NCBI RefSeq assembly: GCF_000025565.1
Contig: NC_014121.1
Location: 4,178,216 to 4,242,215, forward strand
Source of the DNA: Enterobacter cloacae subsp. cloacae ATCC 13047
GTDB lineage: Bacteria; Pseudomonadota; Gammaproteobacteria; Enterobacterales; Enterobacteriaceae
DNA length: 64,000 nt
Direction of reading: 5' to 3'
The notes beneath the pieces were generated by a model, which saw only the letters and a list, made by a program, of their open reading frames with translations, was not told the DNA's origin and did not search any database. The position numbers and the translations under genes are program-made. Numbering within the stretch: position 1 is the stretch's first letter; every line of letters starts with the position of its first letter. Positions 42,308 to 53,759 of the stretch are shown here, one piece after another.

Positions 42308-43606
42308 TTAGATGTGCTCGAACAACACCATTGATTCCAGATGCCCAGTGTGCGGGAACATGTCCAGCATTGCCAGACGCTGAATCTGGTAACCCGCGCT
42401 GAGTAATGCCTCGCTATCCCGGGCAAGCGTTGCCGGGTTACAGGAAACGTAGACCACGCGTTTCGGGGCGAGTTTAATTATATGCTGCATCACGCCCGGT
42501 GCGCCTGCCCGTGCCGGGTCGAGCAGGATTTTGTCAAAGCCCTGTTTTGCCCAGGGCTGCTGCGTGACATCTTCCTCCAGATTTTGATGAAAGAATGTCA
42601 CATTTTGCAAGCCGTTCTGTTGCGCATTCTCCTGGCCTTTCGCCACCAGCGCGTCGACGCCTTCTACCCCCACAACACTCGCCGCTTTACGGGCCAGCGG
42701 CAGCGTGAAATTGCCCATGCCGCAGAAGAGATCAAGCACGCGGTCGGTCGGCTGGACATCCAGCCACGTCAGCGCGGTTTCGATCATCTGCTGATTGACG
42801 CCGTCATTAACCTGGATGAAATCCCGCGGACTGAACGTTAAGCGTAGTCCGTTTGACGCATACCAGGGCGCGTCACCTGTAACCTGCTCCAGTATCTCGC
42901 TTTGTGGGGCGAGAAAAAGCGCCAGCTCGTGGGAATGCGAAAAGCGTTCCAGTTTTTCGCGGTCTTTTTTGGACAGCGGCGCGGTATGGCGCAGCACCAT
43001 CAGCGGACCATTGTTTGCCAGGACCAGTTCCACATGCCCGAGGTGGCGAACACTGTCTAGCCCGGACAGGCATGCGTGCACGTCCGGGAGCAATGCCTCA
43101 AGACGGGGCACCAAAATGGGGCACTGCCTGATATCGACGATATCGCTGGAGCCCGCTTTGCGAAACCCCATCTCCAGCCGCTCGTTTTTGGGCTGATAGC
43201 TTAGGCTCAGCCGCGCGCGACGACGATAGCCCCAGGGTTGGTCGGCAATGATGTCGTCAACGTCATGCCTGAGCAGGCGTGCCAGGGCATTACTCTTACT
43301 TTTTTGCTGTAAAACTACGCTGGCATGTTGTTGCTGGCAGCCTCCGCAGACGCCAAAATGCGGGCAGCGTGGCTCTGTGCGCTCCGGGCTGGTGGTCAGA
43401 CGGCGCTTCACCTTCCCGCGTGCGTACTGGCGTTTATCTTCCGTCAGCGTAATTTCTGCTCGTTCTGTGGGCAGCAAACCTGTTATAAACAGTGTCTTAC
43501 CATTGTGATGCGCGACGCCCTGACCAAAAGGGTCAAGGTCCGTGGCTTCGACAGTGATGATCTGACGCGTCGTCACGCGTCGCTTTGCAGAGTAGAATTG
43601 CGCCAT
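42308..43606 (-). CDS. rlmD: 23S rRNA (uracil-1939-C5)-methyltransferase RlmD
   Basis: A 432-residue SAM-dependent methyltransferase. An N-terminal TRAM domain (about 14-68) is followed by 4Fe-4S cysteines at 81, 87 and 90 ([10 protein letters not shown]) plus a later one in QCPIL. The SAM loop [15 protein letters not shown] and the nucleophile loop [13 protein letters not shown] complete it. I chose ATG 43606 ([10 protein letters not shown]). It is divergent from barA and precedes relA, probably in one operon. Confidence 0.98.
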   Translation of the reverse strand: MAQFYSAKRRVTTRQIITVEATDLDPFGQGVAHHNGKTLFITGLLPTERAEITLTEDKRQYARGKVKRRLTTSPERTEPRCPHFGVCGGCQQQHASVVLQQKSKSNALARLLRHDVDDIIADQPWGYRRRARLSLSYQPKNERLEMGFRKAGSSDIVDIRQCPILVPRLEALLPDVHACLSGLDSVRHLGHVELVLANNGPLMVLRHTAPLSKKDREKLERFSHSHELALFLAPQSEILEQVTGDAPWYASNGLRLTFSPRDFIQVNDGVNQQMIETALTWLDVQPTDRVLDLFCGMGNFTLPLARKAASVVGVEGVDALVAKGQENAQQNGLQNVTFFHQNLEEDVTQQPWAKQGFDKILLDPARAGAPGVMQHIIKLAPKRVVYVSCNPATLARDSEALLSAGYQIQRLAMLDMFPHTGHLESMVLFEHI

Positions 43607-43663
43607 CGCCGGGAATTTTCTCAAATATACATAATTATCTTAATTGTCCCATAACGGAACGCC

Positions 43664-46423
43664 ATGACCAACTACAGCCTGCGCGCGCGCATGATGATTT
43701 TGATCCTCGCCCCCACCGTTCTCATCGGTTTGCTGCTGAGCATCTTCTTCGTTGTGCACCGCTATAACGACCTGCAGCGACAGCTGGAAGATGCCGGAGC
43801 CAGCATCATCGAACCCCTGGCCGTGTCCAGCGAATACGGGATGAACCTGCAAAACCGCGAATCGATTGGTCAGTTAATCAGTGTGTTGCATCGCCGCCAC
43901 TCGGATATTGTGCGTGCGATCTCCGTCTATGACGAGCATAACCGGCTGTTCGTCACCTCTAATTTTCATCTTGATCCGGCAGCGTTAAAAATTCCTGACG
44001 GTTCGCCGTTCCCGCGCCATCTCACGGTGATGCGACGGGGCGATATTATGATCCTGCGCACGCCAATTATTTCGGAAAGTTATTCGCCGGATGAGTCCGC
44101 GCAATCCGACGCCAAGTCCAGCAGCAATATGCTCGGATATGTGGCGCTGGAGCTGGACCTCAAGTCGGTGCGACTGCAGCAGTACAAAGAGATTTTTATC
44201 TCCGGCGTGATGATGCTGTTCTGTATCGGCATTGCGCTTATCTTCGGCTGGCGACTGATGCGCGATGTGACCGGGCCCATCCGCAATATGGTCAACACCG
44301 TTGACCGCATTCGCCGTGGCCAGCTCGATAGCCGCGTGGAAGGGTTTATGCTGGGCGAACTGGACATGCTGAAAAACGGCATCAACTCGATGGCGATGTC
44401 GCTGGCGGCCTATCACGAAGAGATGCAGCATAACGTGGATCAGGCCACTTCGGATCTGCGCGAAACGCTGGAGCAGATGGAGATCCAGAACGTCGAGCTG
44501 GATCTGGCGAAAAAGCGTGCCCAGGAGGCTGCCCGCATTAAATCGGAGTTCCTTGCCAATATGTCACACGAGCTGCGTACGCCGCTCAATGGCGTGATTG
44601 GCTTTACCCGCCTGACCCTGAAGAGCGAGCTCAACCCCACCCAGCGCGATCACCTGCACACCATTGAACGTTCGGCCAACAATCTGCTGGCAATCATCAA
44701 TGACGTGCTGGACTTCTCCAAGCTGGAAGCGGGCAAGCTGATTCTGGAGAGCATTCCGTTCCCGCTGCGCAGTACGCTTGATGAGGTGGTTACGCTGCTG
44801 GCGCATTCGTCGCACGACAAAGGGCTTGAGCTGACGCTGAACATTAAAAACGACGTGCCGGATAACGTCATCGGCGATCCGCTGCGCCTGCAGCAGGTCA
44901 TTACCAATCTTGTCGGTAATGCCATCAAATTTACCGAAAGCGGCAACATCGACATTCTGGTGGAAAAACGTGCCATTAGTAATAACAAAGTACAGATTGA
45001 AGTTCAGATCCGCGATACCGGCATTGGCATTCCCGAACGGGATCAATCCCGTCTGTTCCAGGCGTTTCGTCAGGCGGATGCGAGTATTTCACGGCGTCAC
45101 GGTGGTACGGGCCTGGGGCTGGTTATCACGCAAAAACTGGTTAAAGAGATGGGTGGCGATATCTCTTTCCACAGCCAGCCAAACCGGGGGTCGACGTTCT
45201 GGTTCCATATCAACCTGGATCTCAACCCGAACGTGCTGACGGACGGCCCGGTGACGGATTGCCTGAAAGGCAAGCGCCTCGCTTACGTGGAGCCGAACGC
45301 CGCCGCGGCCCAGTGCACGCTGGACATCTTAAGCACCACGCCGCTGGAGGTGGTCTACAGCCCGACCTTCTCTGCGCTTACCGTTGAGCATTACGACATC
45401 CTGCTGATGGGGATCCCGGTCACCTTTACCGGGGAGCTCACCATGCAGCAGGAACGGCTGGCGAAAGCCGCGTCGATGACCGACTACCTGCTGCTGGCGC
45501 TGCCGTGCCATGCGCAAATCAATGCCGAAGAGTTGAAAAACGACGGGGCGGCCGCCTGTCTGCTTAAACCGCTCACCGCCACACGCTTGTTGCCTGCTCT
45601 GACGGCCTACTGCCGCCTGAATGAGCATGCCGTGGCACTGATTAATGACGAGCAGAGGCTGCCGATGAGCGTGATGGCGGTGGATGATAATCCAGCAAAC
45701 CTGAAGCTGATTGGCGTGCTGCTTGAGGATCAGGTTCAGCATGTCGAGCTCTGCACCAGCGGTGCTGAGGCGGTTGAACTGGCCAAACAGATGCAGTTCG
45801 ATTTGATTCTGATGGATATTCAAATGCCGGGTATGGATGGCATTCGCGCCTGCGAGCTCATCCGCCAGCTACCTCATCAACAGCAAACGCCGGTCATTGC
45901 CGTGACCGCACATGCGATGGCCGGACAGAAAGAGAAGCTGCTCGGCGCCGGAATGAACGATTATCTGGCGAAGCCTATCGACGAAGAGAAACTGCATAAC
46001 CTGCTGCTGCGCTATAAGCCGGGGCATATCGGCGGTACGTATACCTTATCAGCAGAACCAGTTGAGATTAGCGTGAATCAGAACGCCACCTTTGACTGGC
46101 AGCTTGCGTTACGCCAGGCGGCGGGGAAACCCGATTTAGCCCGCGAGATGCTACAGATGCTGGTCGCGTTTCTGCCGGAAATTCGCAATAAGGTAGAAGA
46201 ACAGCTGGTGGGCGAAAACCCGGAGGAGCTGTTGCAGGCTATCCACAAGCTGCACGGTAGCTGTGGTTACAGCGGCGTGCCCCGCCTGAAAAACCTCTGC
46301 CAGCTGCTGGAGCAGCAGCTACGCGCAGGGACACCAGAATCTGAACTGGAACCGGAGTTCCTTGAGCTGCTGGATGAGATGGATAACGTGACGCGGGAAG
46401 CGATGAAGGTGTTAGGAAACTGA
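43664..46423 (+). CDS. barA: Hybrid sensor histidine kinase BarA
   Basis: A 919-residue tripartite kinase of the BarA/UvrY system. Two membrane spans (about 10-30 and 175-195) flank a periplasmic sensor; HAMP follows, then the histidine kinase with His302 ([11 protein letters not shown]), an ATPase domain ([23 protein letters not shown]), a receiver with Asp718 ([12 protein letters not shown]) and a C-terminal HPt domain with His861 ([12 protein letters not shown]). It senses short-chain carboxylates and phosphorylates UvrY, which activates the Csr RNAs. The CsrB gene lies 8 kb away in this window. Confidence 0.98.
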   Translation: MTNYSLRARMMILILAPTVLIGLLLSIFFVVHRYNDLQRQLEDAGASIIEPLAVSSEYGMNLQNRESIGQLISVLHRRHSDIVRAISVYDEHNRLFVTSNFHLDPAALKIPDGSPFPRHLTVMRRGDIMILRTPIISESYSPDESAQSDAKSSSNMLGYVALELDLKSVRLQQYKEIFISGVMMLFCIGIALIFGWRLMRDVTGPIRNMVNTVDRIRRGQLDSRVEGFMLGELDMLKNGINSMAMSLAAYHEEMQHNVDQATSDLRETLEQMEIQNVELDLAKKRAQEAARIKSEFLANMSHELRTPLNGVIGFTRLTLKSELNPTQRDHLHTIERSANNLLAIINDVLDFSKLEAGKLILESIPFPLRSTLDEVVTLLAHSSHDKGLELTLNIKNDVPDNVIGDPLRLQQVITNLVGNAIKFTESGNIDILVEKRAISNNKVQIEVQIRDTGIGIPERDQSRLFQAFRQADASISRRHGGTGLGLVITQKLVKEMGGDISFHSQPNRGSTFWFHINLDLNPNVLTDGPVTDCLKGKRLAYVEPNAAAAQCTLDILSTTPLEVVYSPTFSALTVEHYDILLMGIPVTFTGELTMQQERLAKAASMTDYLLLALPCHAQINAEELKNDGAAACLLKPLTATRLLPALTAYCRLNEHAVALINDEQRLPMSVMAVDDNPANLKLIGVLLEDQVQHVELCTSGAEAVELAKQMQFDLILMDIQMPGMDGIRACELIRQLPHQQQTPVIAVTAHAMAGQKEKLLGAGMNDYLAKPIDEEKLHNLLLRYKPGHIGGTYTLSAEPVEISVNQNATFDWQLALRQAAGKPDLAREMLQMLVAFLPEIRNKVEEQLVGENPEELLQAIHKLHGSCGYSGVPRLKNLCQLLEQQLRAGTPESELEPEFLELLDEMDNVTREAMKVLGN

Positions 46424-46430
46424 GGTAAAT

Positions 46431-46456
46431 GCCCGGTGGCGCGACGCTTACCGGGC
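46431..46456. repeat. REP unit after barA
   Basis: GCCCGGTGGCGCGACGCTTA...CCGGGC palindrome, 26 bp, just after the barA stop. It is followed at 46462 by a copy of the other inverted-repeat family. Confidence 0.78.
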
Positions 46457-46461
46457 CTACA

Positions 46462-46492
46462 CCCTCACCCCTCTCCCACTGGGTAAGGGAGA
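46462..46492. repeat. CCCTCACCC... inverted-repeat element, copy 2
   Basis: CCCTCACCCCTCTCCCACTGG and following bases to 46492 form a degenerate form of the element at 25355-25387 (arms CTCCCACT/GGGTAAGGGAG region). It lies between convergent barA and the glycerate kinase gene, whose stop is 2 nt away. Confidence 0.68.
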
Positions 46493-46493
46493 A

Positions 46494-47633
46494 CTACATC
46501 CCCTGCCCGAGTTTCAGTACCGCCGCGATATTTCTTGCGGCCATCCTGACGTTCTCGCTGGCATTTTCCAGCGCATCTTCCAGCGAGCAGATGGTGTAAA
46601 TCACGCTAAACACCGCATCGATGCCGTGATCGTGCACGACGCCAACGTCCGCCGTCAGACTGCCTGCAATCCCGATAACCGGCTTGTTGAAGCGTTTGGC
46701 TACCTTCGCCACCCCAACCGGCACTTTGCCGTGGATCGTCTGGCTGTCGATGCGACCTTCACCCGTTATCACCAAATCCGCATCGGCAATCTGGTCAGCC
46801 AGATGTAGCGCATCGGTGACGATCTCAATGCCCTGGCGCAGCTGCGCACCGCAGAAGGCGTACAGCGCTGCCCCCATTCCACCTGCCGCGCCGCCGCCCG
46901 CCAGGTTGAGCACATCCATATCAAGATCCCGGGCAATGACCCGCGCATAGTGCGCAAGCGCGTTGTCCAGAGTGATGATCATCTCGGGTGTGGCCCCCTT
47001 TTGCGGGCCAAAAACCGCTGATGCGCCCAGCTTACCGGTAAGCGGATTCGTCACATCGCAGGCCACTTCTATGCGGCACTCGGCCAGACGCTTGTCCAGC
47101 CCGCTCAGGTCGATACGGGCAAGTTTGCCCAGCTCGCCTCCGCCCTGCCCCAGCGGCTGTTCACGGTCGTCCAGCAGCCTGGCCCCCAGCGCCTGCACCA
47201 TTCCTGCACCGCCATCATTAGTGGCGCTGCCACCGATGCCGATGATGATATGCTTAACGCCCGCATCCAGCGCGTGACGGATAAGTTCACCCGTGCCCCA
47301 GGAGGTCGTTTTCAGAGGATCGCGCTGCGAAGGTGCAACCAGCTCAAGACCACTGGCCGCCGCCATTTCGATAAAGGCGCTCTTCTCGTCGCCGGATATC
47401 CCGTAAAACCCTTCCACGCGATGGCCCAGGGGGCCGGTCACCGGAACATGCACAATGCGTCCCTGCGTTGCCGCGATCATCGCTTCGACGGTGCCTTCAC
47501 CGCCGTCCGCGACCGGCAGTTTGACGTAAACCGCCTCAGGAAAGATCTCGCGAAACCCCTGCTCTATCGCTGTCGCAACCTCAAGCGCACTCAAACTTTC
47601 CTTATACGAGTCCGGTGCGATAACAATTTTCAT
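46494..47633 (-). CDS. Glycerate 2-kinase (GarK/GlxK family)
   Basis: A 379-residue kinase of the glycerate kinase type-1 family: PDSYKESLSALEVA at the N-terminus, VADGGEGTVEAM, and GIGGSATNDGGAGM. It phosphorylates D-glycerate, which in glucarate catabolism arises from tartronate semialdehyde. It follows gudD on the same strand after 77 nt, so it likely serves the D-glucarate pathway. E. coli places garK in the garPLRK operon instead; GarK and GlxK are too alike to choose a symbol safely. Confidence 0.92.
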   Translation of the reverse strand: MKIVIAPDSYKESLSALEVATAIEQGFREIFPEAVYVKLPVADGGEGTVEAMIAATQGRIVHVPVTGPLGHRVEGFYGISGDEKSAFIEMAAASGLELVAPSQRDPLKTTSWGTGELIRHALDAGVKHIIIGIGGSATNDGGAGMVQALGARLLDDREQPLGQGGGELGKLARIDLSGLDKRLAECRIEVACDVTNPLTGKLGASAVFGPQKGATPEMIITLDNALAHYARVIARDLDMDVLNLAGGGAAGGMGAALYAFCGAQLRQGIEIVTDALHLADQIADADLVITGEGRIDSQTIHGKVPVGVAKVAKRFNKPVIGIAGSLTADVGVVHDHGIDAVFSVIYTICSLEDALENASENVRMAARNIAAVLKLGQGM

Positions 47634-47710
47634 AAGCCATCCTTACGTATAGTCGTTACGTTAAGCATACACCACGTAAAGAACCGCCCATGGGAGCGGT
47701 CCCAATGCGT

Positions 47711-49048
47711 TTATCGTACCATGCACGGACGTTTATTGTCGAATGTCCACTCTGGGATCAGATACTGCATCGCCATCGCGTCATCGCGCGCACCCAGCCC
47801 ATGTTTCTGATACAGCTCGTGGGCTTTCATCACCTGATCCATATCCAGCTCCACGCCCAGACCCGGTGTGGACGGGACCTGCACCATCCCCCCTTTGATT
47901 TCAAACGGCGCTTTCGTCAGGCGCTGATTGCCTTCCTGCCAGATCCAGTGGGTGTCGATCGCGGTGATCGTGCCCGGCGCGGCAGCGGCCACGTGGGTGA
48001 ACATCGCCAGCGAGATATCAAAGTGGTTATTGGAGTGCGAGCCCCAGGTCAGACCGAACTCATGGCACATCTGCGCCACGCGTACCGAGCCCTGCATCGT
48101 CCAGAAATGCGGGTCAGCCAGCGGAATATCGACAGACTGCAGGGACAAAGTGTGCCCCATCTGACGCCAGTCGGTGGCGATCATGTTGGTCGCGGTAGGT
48201 AAACCGGTGGCGCGGCGGAACTCCGCCATCACTTCACGGCCAGAGAAACCTTGTTCTGCCCCGCACGGATCCTCCGCGTAGGCCAGCACGCCTTTCAGCT
48301 GCTTGCCGATGGCGATCGCTTCATCAAGCGACCAGGCCCCGTTCGGATCCAGCGTGACGCGCGCCTGCGGGAATCGTTTAGCCAGGGCTGAGATAGCTTC
48401 GGCCTCTTGTTCCCCGGCCAGCACGCCGCCCTTCAGTTTGAAATCATTAAAACCATATTTTTCGTACGCGGCCTCCGCCAGGCGCACCACCGCATCCGGC
48501 GTCATCGCTTCATCGTGGCGGAGTCGGTACCAGTCACATCGCTCGTCCGGCTGGCTCTGGTATGGCAACGGCGTCAGGTTGCGGTCGCCAACAAAGAACA
48601 GATAGCCCAGCATCTCCACTTCACTGCGTTGCTGCCCCTCACCCAGCAGGGAAGCAACGTTAACCCCCAGGTGTTGACCTAACAGATCCAGCATGGCGGC
48701 TTCGATACCGGTCACCACGTGGATGGTGGTGCGCAGATCAAACGTTTGCAGCCCACGGCCACCCGCATCGCGATCGGCAAAGGTATTCCGCACGGTATTT
48801 AAGACGTTTTTATATTCGCCCAGCGTTTTTCCCACCACCAGCGGGATGGCGTCTTCAAGCGTTTTGCGGATCTTCTCACCGCCCGGGATTTCCCCCACGC
48901 CGGTATGCCCGGCGTTATCTTTAATAATGACAATATTGCGGGTGAAAAACGGCGCATGTGCGCCGCTCAGGTTCATCAGCATGCTGTCATGGCCGGCAAC
49001 CGGAATGATCTGCATGGAAGTAACAACAGGGGTGGTAAAAGTGCTCAT
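47711..49048 (-). CDS. gudD: D-glucarate dehydratase
   Basis: A 445-residue enolase-superfamily enzyme nearly identical to E. coli GudD. The catalytic-lysine strand FKLKGGVL, the metal-site region [10 protein letters not shown], the second ligand segment [14 protein letters not shown] and the catalytic histidine in [12 protein letters not shown] are visible. It removes water from D-glucarate or L-idarate to give 5-keto-4-deoxyglucarate. It is third in the leftward gudP-X-D operon, 15 nt after gudX. Confidence 0.98.
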   Translation of the reverse strand: MSTFTTPVVTSMQIIPVAGHDSMLMNLSGAHAPFFTRNIVIIKDNAGHTGVGEIPGGEKIRKTLEDAIPLVVGKTLGEYKNVLNTVRNTFADRDAGGRGLQTFDLRTTIHVVTGIEAAMLDLLGQHLGVNVASLLGEGQQRSEVEMLGYLFFVGDRNLTPLPYQSQPDERCDWYRLRHDEAMTPDAVVRLAEAAYEKYGFNDFKLKGGVLAGEQEAEAISALAKRFPQARVTLDPNGAWSLDEAIAIGKQLKGVLAYAEDPCGAEQGFSGREVMAEFRRATGLPTATNMIATDWRQMGHTLSLQSVDIPLADPHFWTMQGSVRVAQMCHEFGLTWGSHSNNHFDISLAMFTHVAAAAPGTITAIDTHWIWQEGNQRLTKAPFEIKGGMVQVPSTPGLGVELDMDQVMKAHELYQKHGLGARDDAMAMQYLIPEWTFDNKRPCMVR

Positions 49049-49063
49049 GGTGCAATCCTTTTA

Positions 49064-50404
49064 TCAGTGACGTCCAAAAACAGGGCGCTTACGGTCAAAT
49101 GTCCAGCCAGGGATCAGGTACTGCATCGGCCCGACGTCATTACGCGCGCCGCCCGGCAGTTTTTTATACGCTTCATGCGCCTTGTGGACCTGATCCCAGT
49201 CAAGCTCCACGCCCAATCCCGGCGCATCCGGTACCGCGATGGTGCCGTTTTTAATTTCCAGCGGATTTTTCGTCAGGCGGGCCTCACCCTCCTGCCAAAT
49301 CCAGTGTGTGTCGATAGCGGTTGGGTGACCCGGTGCCGCCGCGCCAACGTGGGTAAACATCGCCAGCGAAATATCGAAATGGTTATTGGAGTGACAACCC
49401 CAGGTGAGCCCCCAGTCATCACACAGCTGCGCCACACGCACGGCGCCTGAAAGCGTCCAGAAGTGCGGGTCCGCCAGCGGAATATCGACCGCATTCAGCA
49501 TGACCGCATGGCCCATTTCACGCCAGTTGGTGGCGATCATGTTCGTAGCGACCGGTAGCCCGGTGGCACGTCGGAATTCCGCCATCACCTCGCGACCCGA
49601 GAAGCCTTGTTCAGCCCCAACCGGATCTTCCGCGTAGGTCAGGACATCGCCCAGCCCTTTGCACAGGGCGATAGCCTCATCCAGCAGCCAGGCTCCGTTA
49701 GGGTCAACGGTAATGCGGGCATCCGGAAAACGTTTCTTGAGCGCACGCGCGGTTTCAATCTCCTGCTCGCCGGGTAATACCCCGCCTTTGAGTTTGAAGT
49801 CTTTAAAACCGTAGCGGTCCTGTGCCGCCTCGGCCAGCCGAACCACCGCGTCACTGGAGAGCGCCTCCTGGTGACGCAGGTGATACCACTCATGGTGGCC
49901 CGGCGAGTGCGCCAGATAAGGCAGATCGGTTTTTTGCCGATCGCCAACATAAAACAGGTAGCCGAGTACCGTCACCGCGTCACGCTGTTTGCCCGGCCCC
50001 AGCAGTTCACAGACTGGAACGTTCAGCGCCTTACCGAGCAAATCGAGCAGGGCGGCCTCCAGCGCGGCGACGGCATTGACGCGCAGCTCAAACGTCCATG
50101 CGCCTTTGCCGAAGGTGTCAAAGTCCGCCGACTGGTTGCCTTTGTGAACACGCTGGACCACTTTATTCAGACGGGCGACCTCCTGGCCGACCACCTGCGG
50201 AATGGCGTCTGACAGCGTCTGGAAAATTACCTCACCGCCCGGCGCTTCCCCAACGCCGGTGTTCCCTGCGCTGTCGGTCAGCACCACGATATTGCGGGTA
50301 AACCAGGCGTTATGCGCGCCGCCAATATTAAGCAGCATGCTGTCCTGGCCGGCCACCGGGATGACCTTCATGTCGGTAATAACCGGGCTCGATTGTGTTG
50401 TCAT
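49064..50404 (-). CDS. gudX: Glucarate dehydratase-related protein GudX
   Basis: A 446-residue paralog of GudD. The key strands are kept: [38 protein letters not shown] and [13 protein letters not shown]. In E. coli the GudX protein has much lower dehydratase activity than GudD and its role is not settled. Its start overlaps the gudP stop by one base. It is clearly a functional-looking, intact gene, so selection on it continues here. Confidence 0.96.
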   Translation of the reverse strand: MTTQSSPVITDMKVIPVAGQDSMLLNIGGAHNAWFTRNIVVLTDSAGNTGVGEAPGGEVIFQTLSDAIPQVVGQEVARLNKVVQRVHKGNQSADFDTFGKGAWTFELRVNAVAALEAALLDLLGKALNVPVCELLGPGKQRDAVTVLGYLFYVGDRQKTDLPYLAHSPGHHEWYHLRHQEALSSDAVVRLAEAAQDRYGFKDFKLKGGVLPGEQEIETARALKKRFPDARITVDPNGAWLLDEAIALCKGLGDVLTYAEDPVGAEQGFSGREVMAEFRRATGLPVATNMIATNWREMGHAVMLNAVDIPLADPHFWTLSGAVRVAQLCDDWGLTWGCHSNNHFDISLAMFTHVGAAAPGHPTAIDTHWIWQEGEARLTKNPLEIKNGTIAVPDAPGLGVELDWDQVHKAHEAYKKLPGGARNDVGPMQYLIPGWTFDRKRPVFGRH

Positions 50405-51759
50405 CAGCCACGCTCCGCTACAGGTTTGAGTTCAATGCGTTTGATATCACCCACCAGCACCAGATAGCTCAGGACCGCCACCAGGGCGTGCACACCCACA
50501 TAAATCAGCGCACCGTTGAATGAGCCCGTGGTCCCGACGATGTAGCCAATGGCAATCGGGGTGACAATCCCGGAGATGTTGCCGAACATGTTAAACAGAC
50601 CGCCGCTCAGGCCGCTGATCTCTTTTGGCGCGGTATCCGCCATCACTGCCCAGCCCAGCGCACCAATCCCTTTCCCGAAGAAAGCCATCGCCATAAAGCC
50701 GATGATCATCCACTCCGCGCTGACGTAGTTACAGAACACCATGGTCATTGAAAGCAACATGCCGAGCACAATTGGCGTTTTACGGGCGATGTTCAGCGAA
50801 CCGGTACGACGCATCAGCCAGTCGGAAATCACCCCACCCAGTACGCCCCCCACAAAGCCACAGATAGCCGGTACGGAGGCGACAAAGCCTGCTTTCAGAA
50901 TCGACATACCGCGTGCCTGCACCAGATAGACCGGGAACCAGGTGATAAAGAAGTAGGTTAAGGCGTTAATGCAATACTGCCCCAGGTAGATGCCAATCAT
51001 CATGCGCGAACCGACAAGCTGCTTGATCTGCGCCCATTTCTGGCTCAACGGGACTTTTGCTTTTTGGCTTTTCTGATCCATGTTGATCAGCGCCCCGCCT
51101 TCCGCAATGTACTCCAGCTCTTTCTTGTTCACGCCCGGATGTTGGTTCGGCTCGTGGATCACTTTCAGCCAGATAAAGCTGATGACGATCCCCAATCCGC
51201 CCATGAAGAAGAAGACGTGTGACCAGCCCACTTCATGCGTCAGCCAGCCCATGATTGGCGCAAAGATCACCGTCGCGAAATACTGGGCAGAGTTAAAAAT
51301 CGCCACCGCCGTTCCCCTCTCCTGCGCCGGGAACCAGGCGGCCACGATGCGGCTATTACCCGGGAAGGATGGCGCTTCTGCTAACCCCACCAGGAAGCGG
51401 AGAGTAAAGAGCGCGACGATAATACCGAAGCCGCTGAAGATATCGACGAAGCCCTGCAACAAGGTAAACATCGACCAGATAAAGATGGACCAGAAGTAGA
51501 CTCGCTTGGATCCAAAACGATCGAGCAGCCAGCCACCCGGGATCTGTCCAATAACATAGGCCCATGAAAATGCGGAGAAAACATACCCCATGCCAACCGG
51601 ATCAAGCCCAATGTCTTTTGCCATTTCAGAGCCGGCAATCGACAGCGTGGCGCGGTCACCATAGTTAAAGGACGTGACGATAAACAGCATCACCACTATC
51701 CAGTAGCGAGCGTTAGTGCGCTTCTCCGCACTGCTCGCCGCGTGGCTTAATGTACTCAT
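50404..51759 (-). CDS. gudP: D-glucarate/galactarate MFS transporter GudP
   Basis: A 451-residue MFS symporter of the anion-cation (phthalate permease) group, with 12 spans. The motif [17 protein letters not shown] follows span 2 and [18 protein letters not shown] is typical of this group. It imports D-glucarate with protons. It leads the gudPXD operon. In E. coli the operon is activated by CdaR; the 334-bp region upstream should contain that control. Confidence 0.97.
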   Translation of the reverse strand: MSTLSHAASSAEKRTNARYWIVVMLFIVTSFNYGDRATLSIAGSEMAKDIGLDPVGMGYVFSAFSWAYVIGQIPGGWLLDRFGSKRVYFWSIFIWSMFTLLQGFVDIFSGFGIIVALFTLRFLVGLAEAPSFPGNSRIVAAWFPAQERGTAVAIFNSAQYFATVIFAPIMGWLTHEVGWSHVFFFMGGLGIVISFIWLKVIHEPNQHPGVNKKELEYIAEGGALINMDQKSQKAKVPLSQKWAQIKQLVGSRMMIGIYLGQYCINALTYFFITWFPVYLVQARGMSILKAGFVASVPAICGFVGGVLGGVISDWLMRRTGSLNIARKTPIVLGMLLSMTMVFCNYVSAEWMIIGFMAMAFFGKGIGALGWAVMADTAPKEISGLSGGLFNMFGNISGIVTPIAIGYIVGTTGSFNGALIYVGVHALVAVLSYLVLVGDIKRIELKPVAERG

Positions 51760-52093
51760 TGTTGCACTCCTGAAACATAGCTTTCGCCTGGTTCACTCTG
51801 TACAGCACCGGTAGGGTAATCAGAATGAGATTTGTGTTTGTCGTTTTGGTACGGCCTGAAGCCGTTTTATTGTGACCGGGAAAGTATATGAAGGAGTGAC
51901 ACGTTCTCTCACCGTGCAAAAACACAACATTAAGGGGCATGAGAAAGGTTGTTTGTGGCAAAAGCCTAAAAGAATGGAAGATGGTTCACGGAATTGGCGT
52001 TTGGTGCGGAAGTTATCGCCGGGTGGCGGCAACGCCTGACCCGGCCTGGATAACCCGCAGGCCCGCGCAAGCGAAGCGCCGCCGGGCAGGATG
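51760..52093. other. Intergenic region between gudP promoter and yqcA
   Basis: About 334 bp. The left part should contain the gudP promoter and a CdaR site, which I cannot place by eye. No ORF is convincing. The right end is the REP doublet at 52018-52087, next to the yqcA stop codon. Confidence 0.5.
52018..52087. repeat. REP doublet between gudP and yqcA
   Basis: Two REP units: 52018-52045 (GCCGGGT...ACCCGGC) and 52061-52087 (GCCCGCG...CCGGGC). It lies downstream of yqcA on the minus strand and lacks the T-run seen at 7503 and 30418. Confidence 0.78.
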
Positions 52094-52540
52094 TTATTTA
52101 AGCAGTGTGGCCCAGTTCTCAACCCACGGGTTTGATTCGCTTTCGGGTTCCGGGTGTTCACCGGCGTCAATCAGCAGCATGTCGCCCACGCGCTGGGCGC
52201 TCTGTTCCTGCAGGAGTGCGTCGAACTGCTTGCCGCCGCCGCAGAAATTGGCGTAAGAGCTGTCGCCCAGGGCGATGATGCCGTAGTGAACGTCCGGCTG
52301 GTAGCCAATATCTTTAATGCCCTGGAAAAGCGGCACGATGCTGTCCGGCAGATCGCCCTGCCCGGTGGTGGAGGTGACCACCAGAATGTATTTATCTTTA
52401 TACTTTTCCCAGTCTGCTAGTTCCGGGTCTTCATAAACCGTGGCTTTATGACCCTGGCTTGTGAGTATCGCTTCCGCCTCTTCCGCAACCAGCAGCGAGT
52501 TGCCGTACATTGTGCCGACAAAAATGCCTACTTCAGCCAT
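52094..52540 (-). CDS. yqcA: Flavodoxin YqcA
   Basis: A 148-residue short-chain flavodoxin. The FMN phosphate loop is VGTMYGNS (residues ~8-15), with the flavin-stacking loops [12 protein letters not shown] and [14 protein letters not shown]. An electron-transfer protein whose partner is not known; in the E. coli locus it likewise follows truC. 15 nt separate it from truC. Confidence 0.96.
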   Translation of the reverse strand: MAEVGIFVGTMYGNSLLVAEEAEAILTSQGHKATVYEDPELADWEKYKDKYILVVTSTTGQGDLPDSIVPLFQGIKDIGYQPDVHYGIIALGDSSYANFCGGGKQFDALLQEQSAQRVGDMLLIDAGEHPEPESESNPWVENWATLLK

Positions 52541-52555
52541 GATATGTTCCCTAAA

Positions 52556-53341
52556 TTATTGCGCTTGCCGTTCATCCTGAACGTTGCCCGGTACAAACTC
52601 AACCCTTTCATTTTTGGGGAGTTGCCCCAGCCAGCCAAACTGTGACAGCGCCTGCATCCAGACATCATCCAGCCCCGCATGGATCGTCAGAGGTTTGCCG
52701 GTAAACGGATGCGTCAGGCTCAGTTCGCTTGCGTGCAGCATCAGACGATCGCAACCAAAATGTTCAGCCGCACTGCGGTTCTGGCGCAGATCGCCATGCT
52801 TGCTGTCACCGATAATCGGATGTCGCAAATGCTTCAGGTGTCGGCGGAGCTGGTGTTTACGCCCGGTTTTGGGCAAAAGCTCAACCAGGCTGTAGCGAGT
52901 GGTGGGAAATTTGCTGGTTGCCACCGGCATTTCAGTCGTCGCCATACCGCGATACTCGGTTACCGCAGGTTGCGGACCTTTGTCATCACGGGCAAATTTA
53001 TCGGCGATTTTGTCCAGCTCTTCCACCAGAGGATAGTCAAGCGTCGCGGCTTCTGTCAGCCAGCCACGCACGATCGCGTGGTAGCGTTTCTGGATCTGAT
53101 GCTGCTCAAACTGCTGCGCCAGCAGACGACCCGCTTCGCTGGACAGTCCCATTAGCAATACACCGGAGGTGGGTCTGTCCAGGCGATGGGCGGTAAACAC
53201 ATGCTGACCAATCTGGTCGCGCACGGTCTGCATCACAACCACCTTCTCGTCACGATCCAGCCAACTGCGGTGCACCAGCCATCCCGACGGTTTGTTCACT
53301 GCCACCAGCCACTCATCCTGATAGAGGATCTCAAGCGTCAT
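52556..53341 (-). CDS. truC: tRNA pseudouridine(65) synthase TruC
   Basis: A 261-residue RluA-family synthase. The catalytic motif is AHRLDRPTSGVLL with the nucleophile Asp55, and the family motif GRKHQLRRHLKHLRHPI follows. It modifies U65 in some tRNAs. Its ATG overlaps the yqcC stop by 4 nt, so yqcC-truC-yqcA form one operon, as in E. coli. Confidence 0.97.
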   Translation of the reverse strand: MTLEILYQDEWLVAVNKPSGWLVHRSWLDRDEKVVVMQTVRDQIGQHVFTAHRLDRPTSGVLLMGLSSEAGRLLAQQFEQHQIQKRYHAIVRGWLTEAATLDYPLVEELDKIADKFARDDKGPQPAVTEYRGMATTEMPVATSKFPTTRYSLVELLPKTGRKHQLRRHLKHLRHPIIGDSKHGDLRQNRSAAEHFGCDRLMLHASELSLTHPFTGKPLTIHAGLDDVWMQALSQFGWLGQLPKNERVEFVPGNVQDERQAQ

Positions 53342-53667
53342 GCGTCATCACCAGCAAACAGCGCATCCAGCTTTTCCAGCTCAGCCAGCATGACAGCACG
53401 CGCCGGGTGGGTGGCCTCCAGCGCCATTTCATAGTAAGGCGAGACCGCAAACGCCTGCGGCAGCGGATGACCACCCTCCAGCAGCGCATGCATACGGGGA
53501 ATTAACACCCACTGGAGCCACTCAAACGGTGCCAGCGTATCCAGGCAGAACGGCTGGGTACTTGCGAACGCCTCTGGCTGCGGCGCGGTCTCCTGCCACA
53601 GCTGATGTTGGCGCAAAAGAGCTTCAATGGCGTGCAACCGGGCACGAACGCTATCGTGTTGCGTCAT
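53338..53667 (-). CDS. yqcC: YqcC, DUF446 family protein
   Basis: A 109-residue soluble protein matching YqcC, with the family segments LWQETAPQPEAF, FCLDTLAPFEWLQWVLIPRM and MALEATHPAR. Function unknown. I chose ATG 53667 (MTQHDSVRAR); the frame upstream reads through the CsrB terminator and is not coding. Its promoter must therefore lie just downstream of, or within, the csrB end. Confidence 0.94.
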   Translation of the reverse strand: MTQHDSVRARLHAIEALLRQHQLWQETAPQPEAFASTQPFCLDTLAPFEWLQWVLIPRMHALLEGGHPLPQAFAVSPYYEMALEATHPARAVMLAELEKLDALFAGDDA

Positions 53668-53725
53668 AGTAACCTCAACTGAAAAAATGAACGGCGCGCA
53701 GCATAGCATTGCAGGCAGCAGAAAT

Positions 53726-53759
53726 AAAAAAAGGGAGCACTGTAAAAACAGTGCTCCCG
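53726..53759 (-). terminator. CsrB intrinsic terminator
   Basis: On the minus strand, a perfect 10-bp stem GGGAGCACTG / CAGTGCTCCC with a 6-nt loop is followed by seven T residues. It closes the csrB transcript. Confidence 0.95.
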
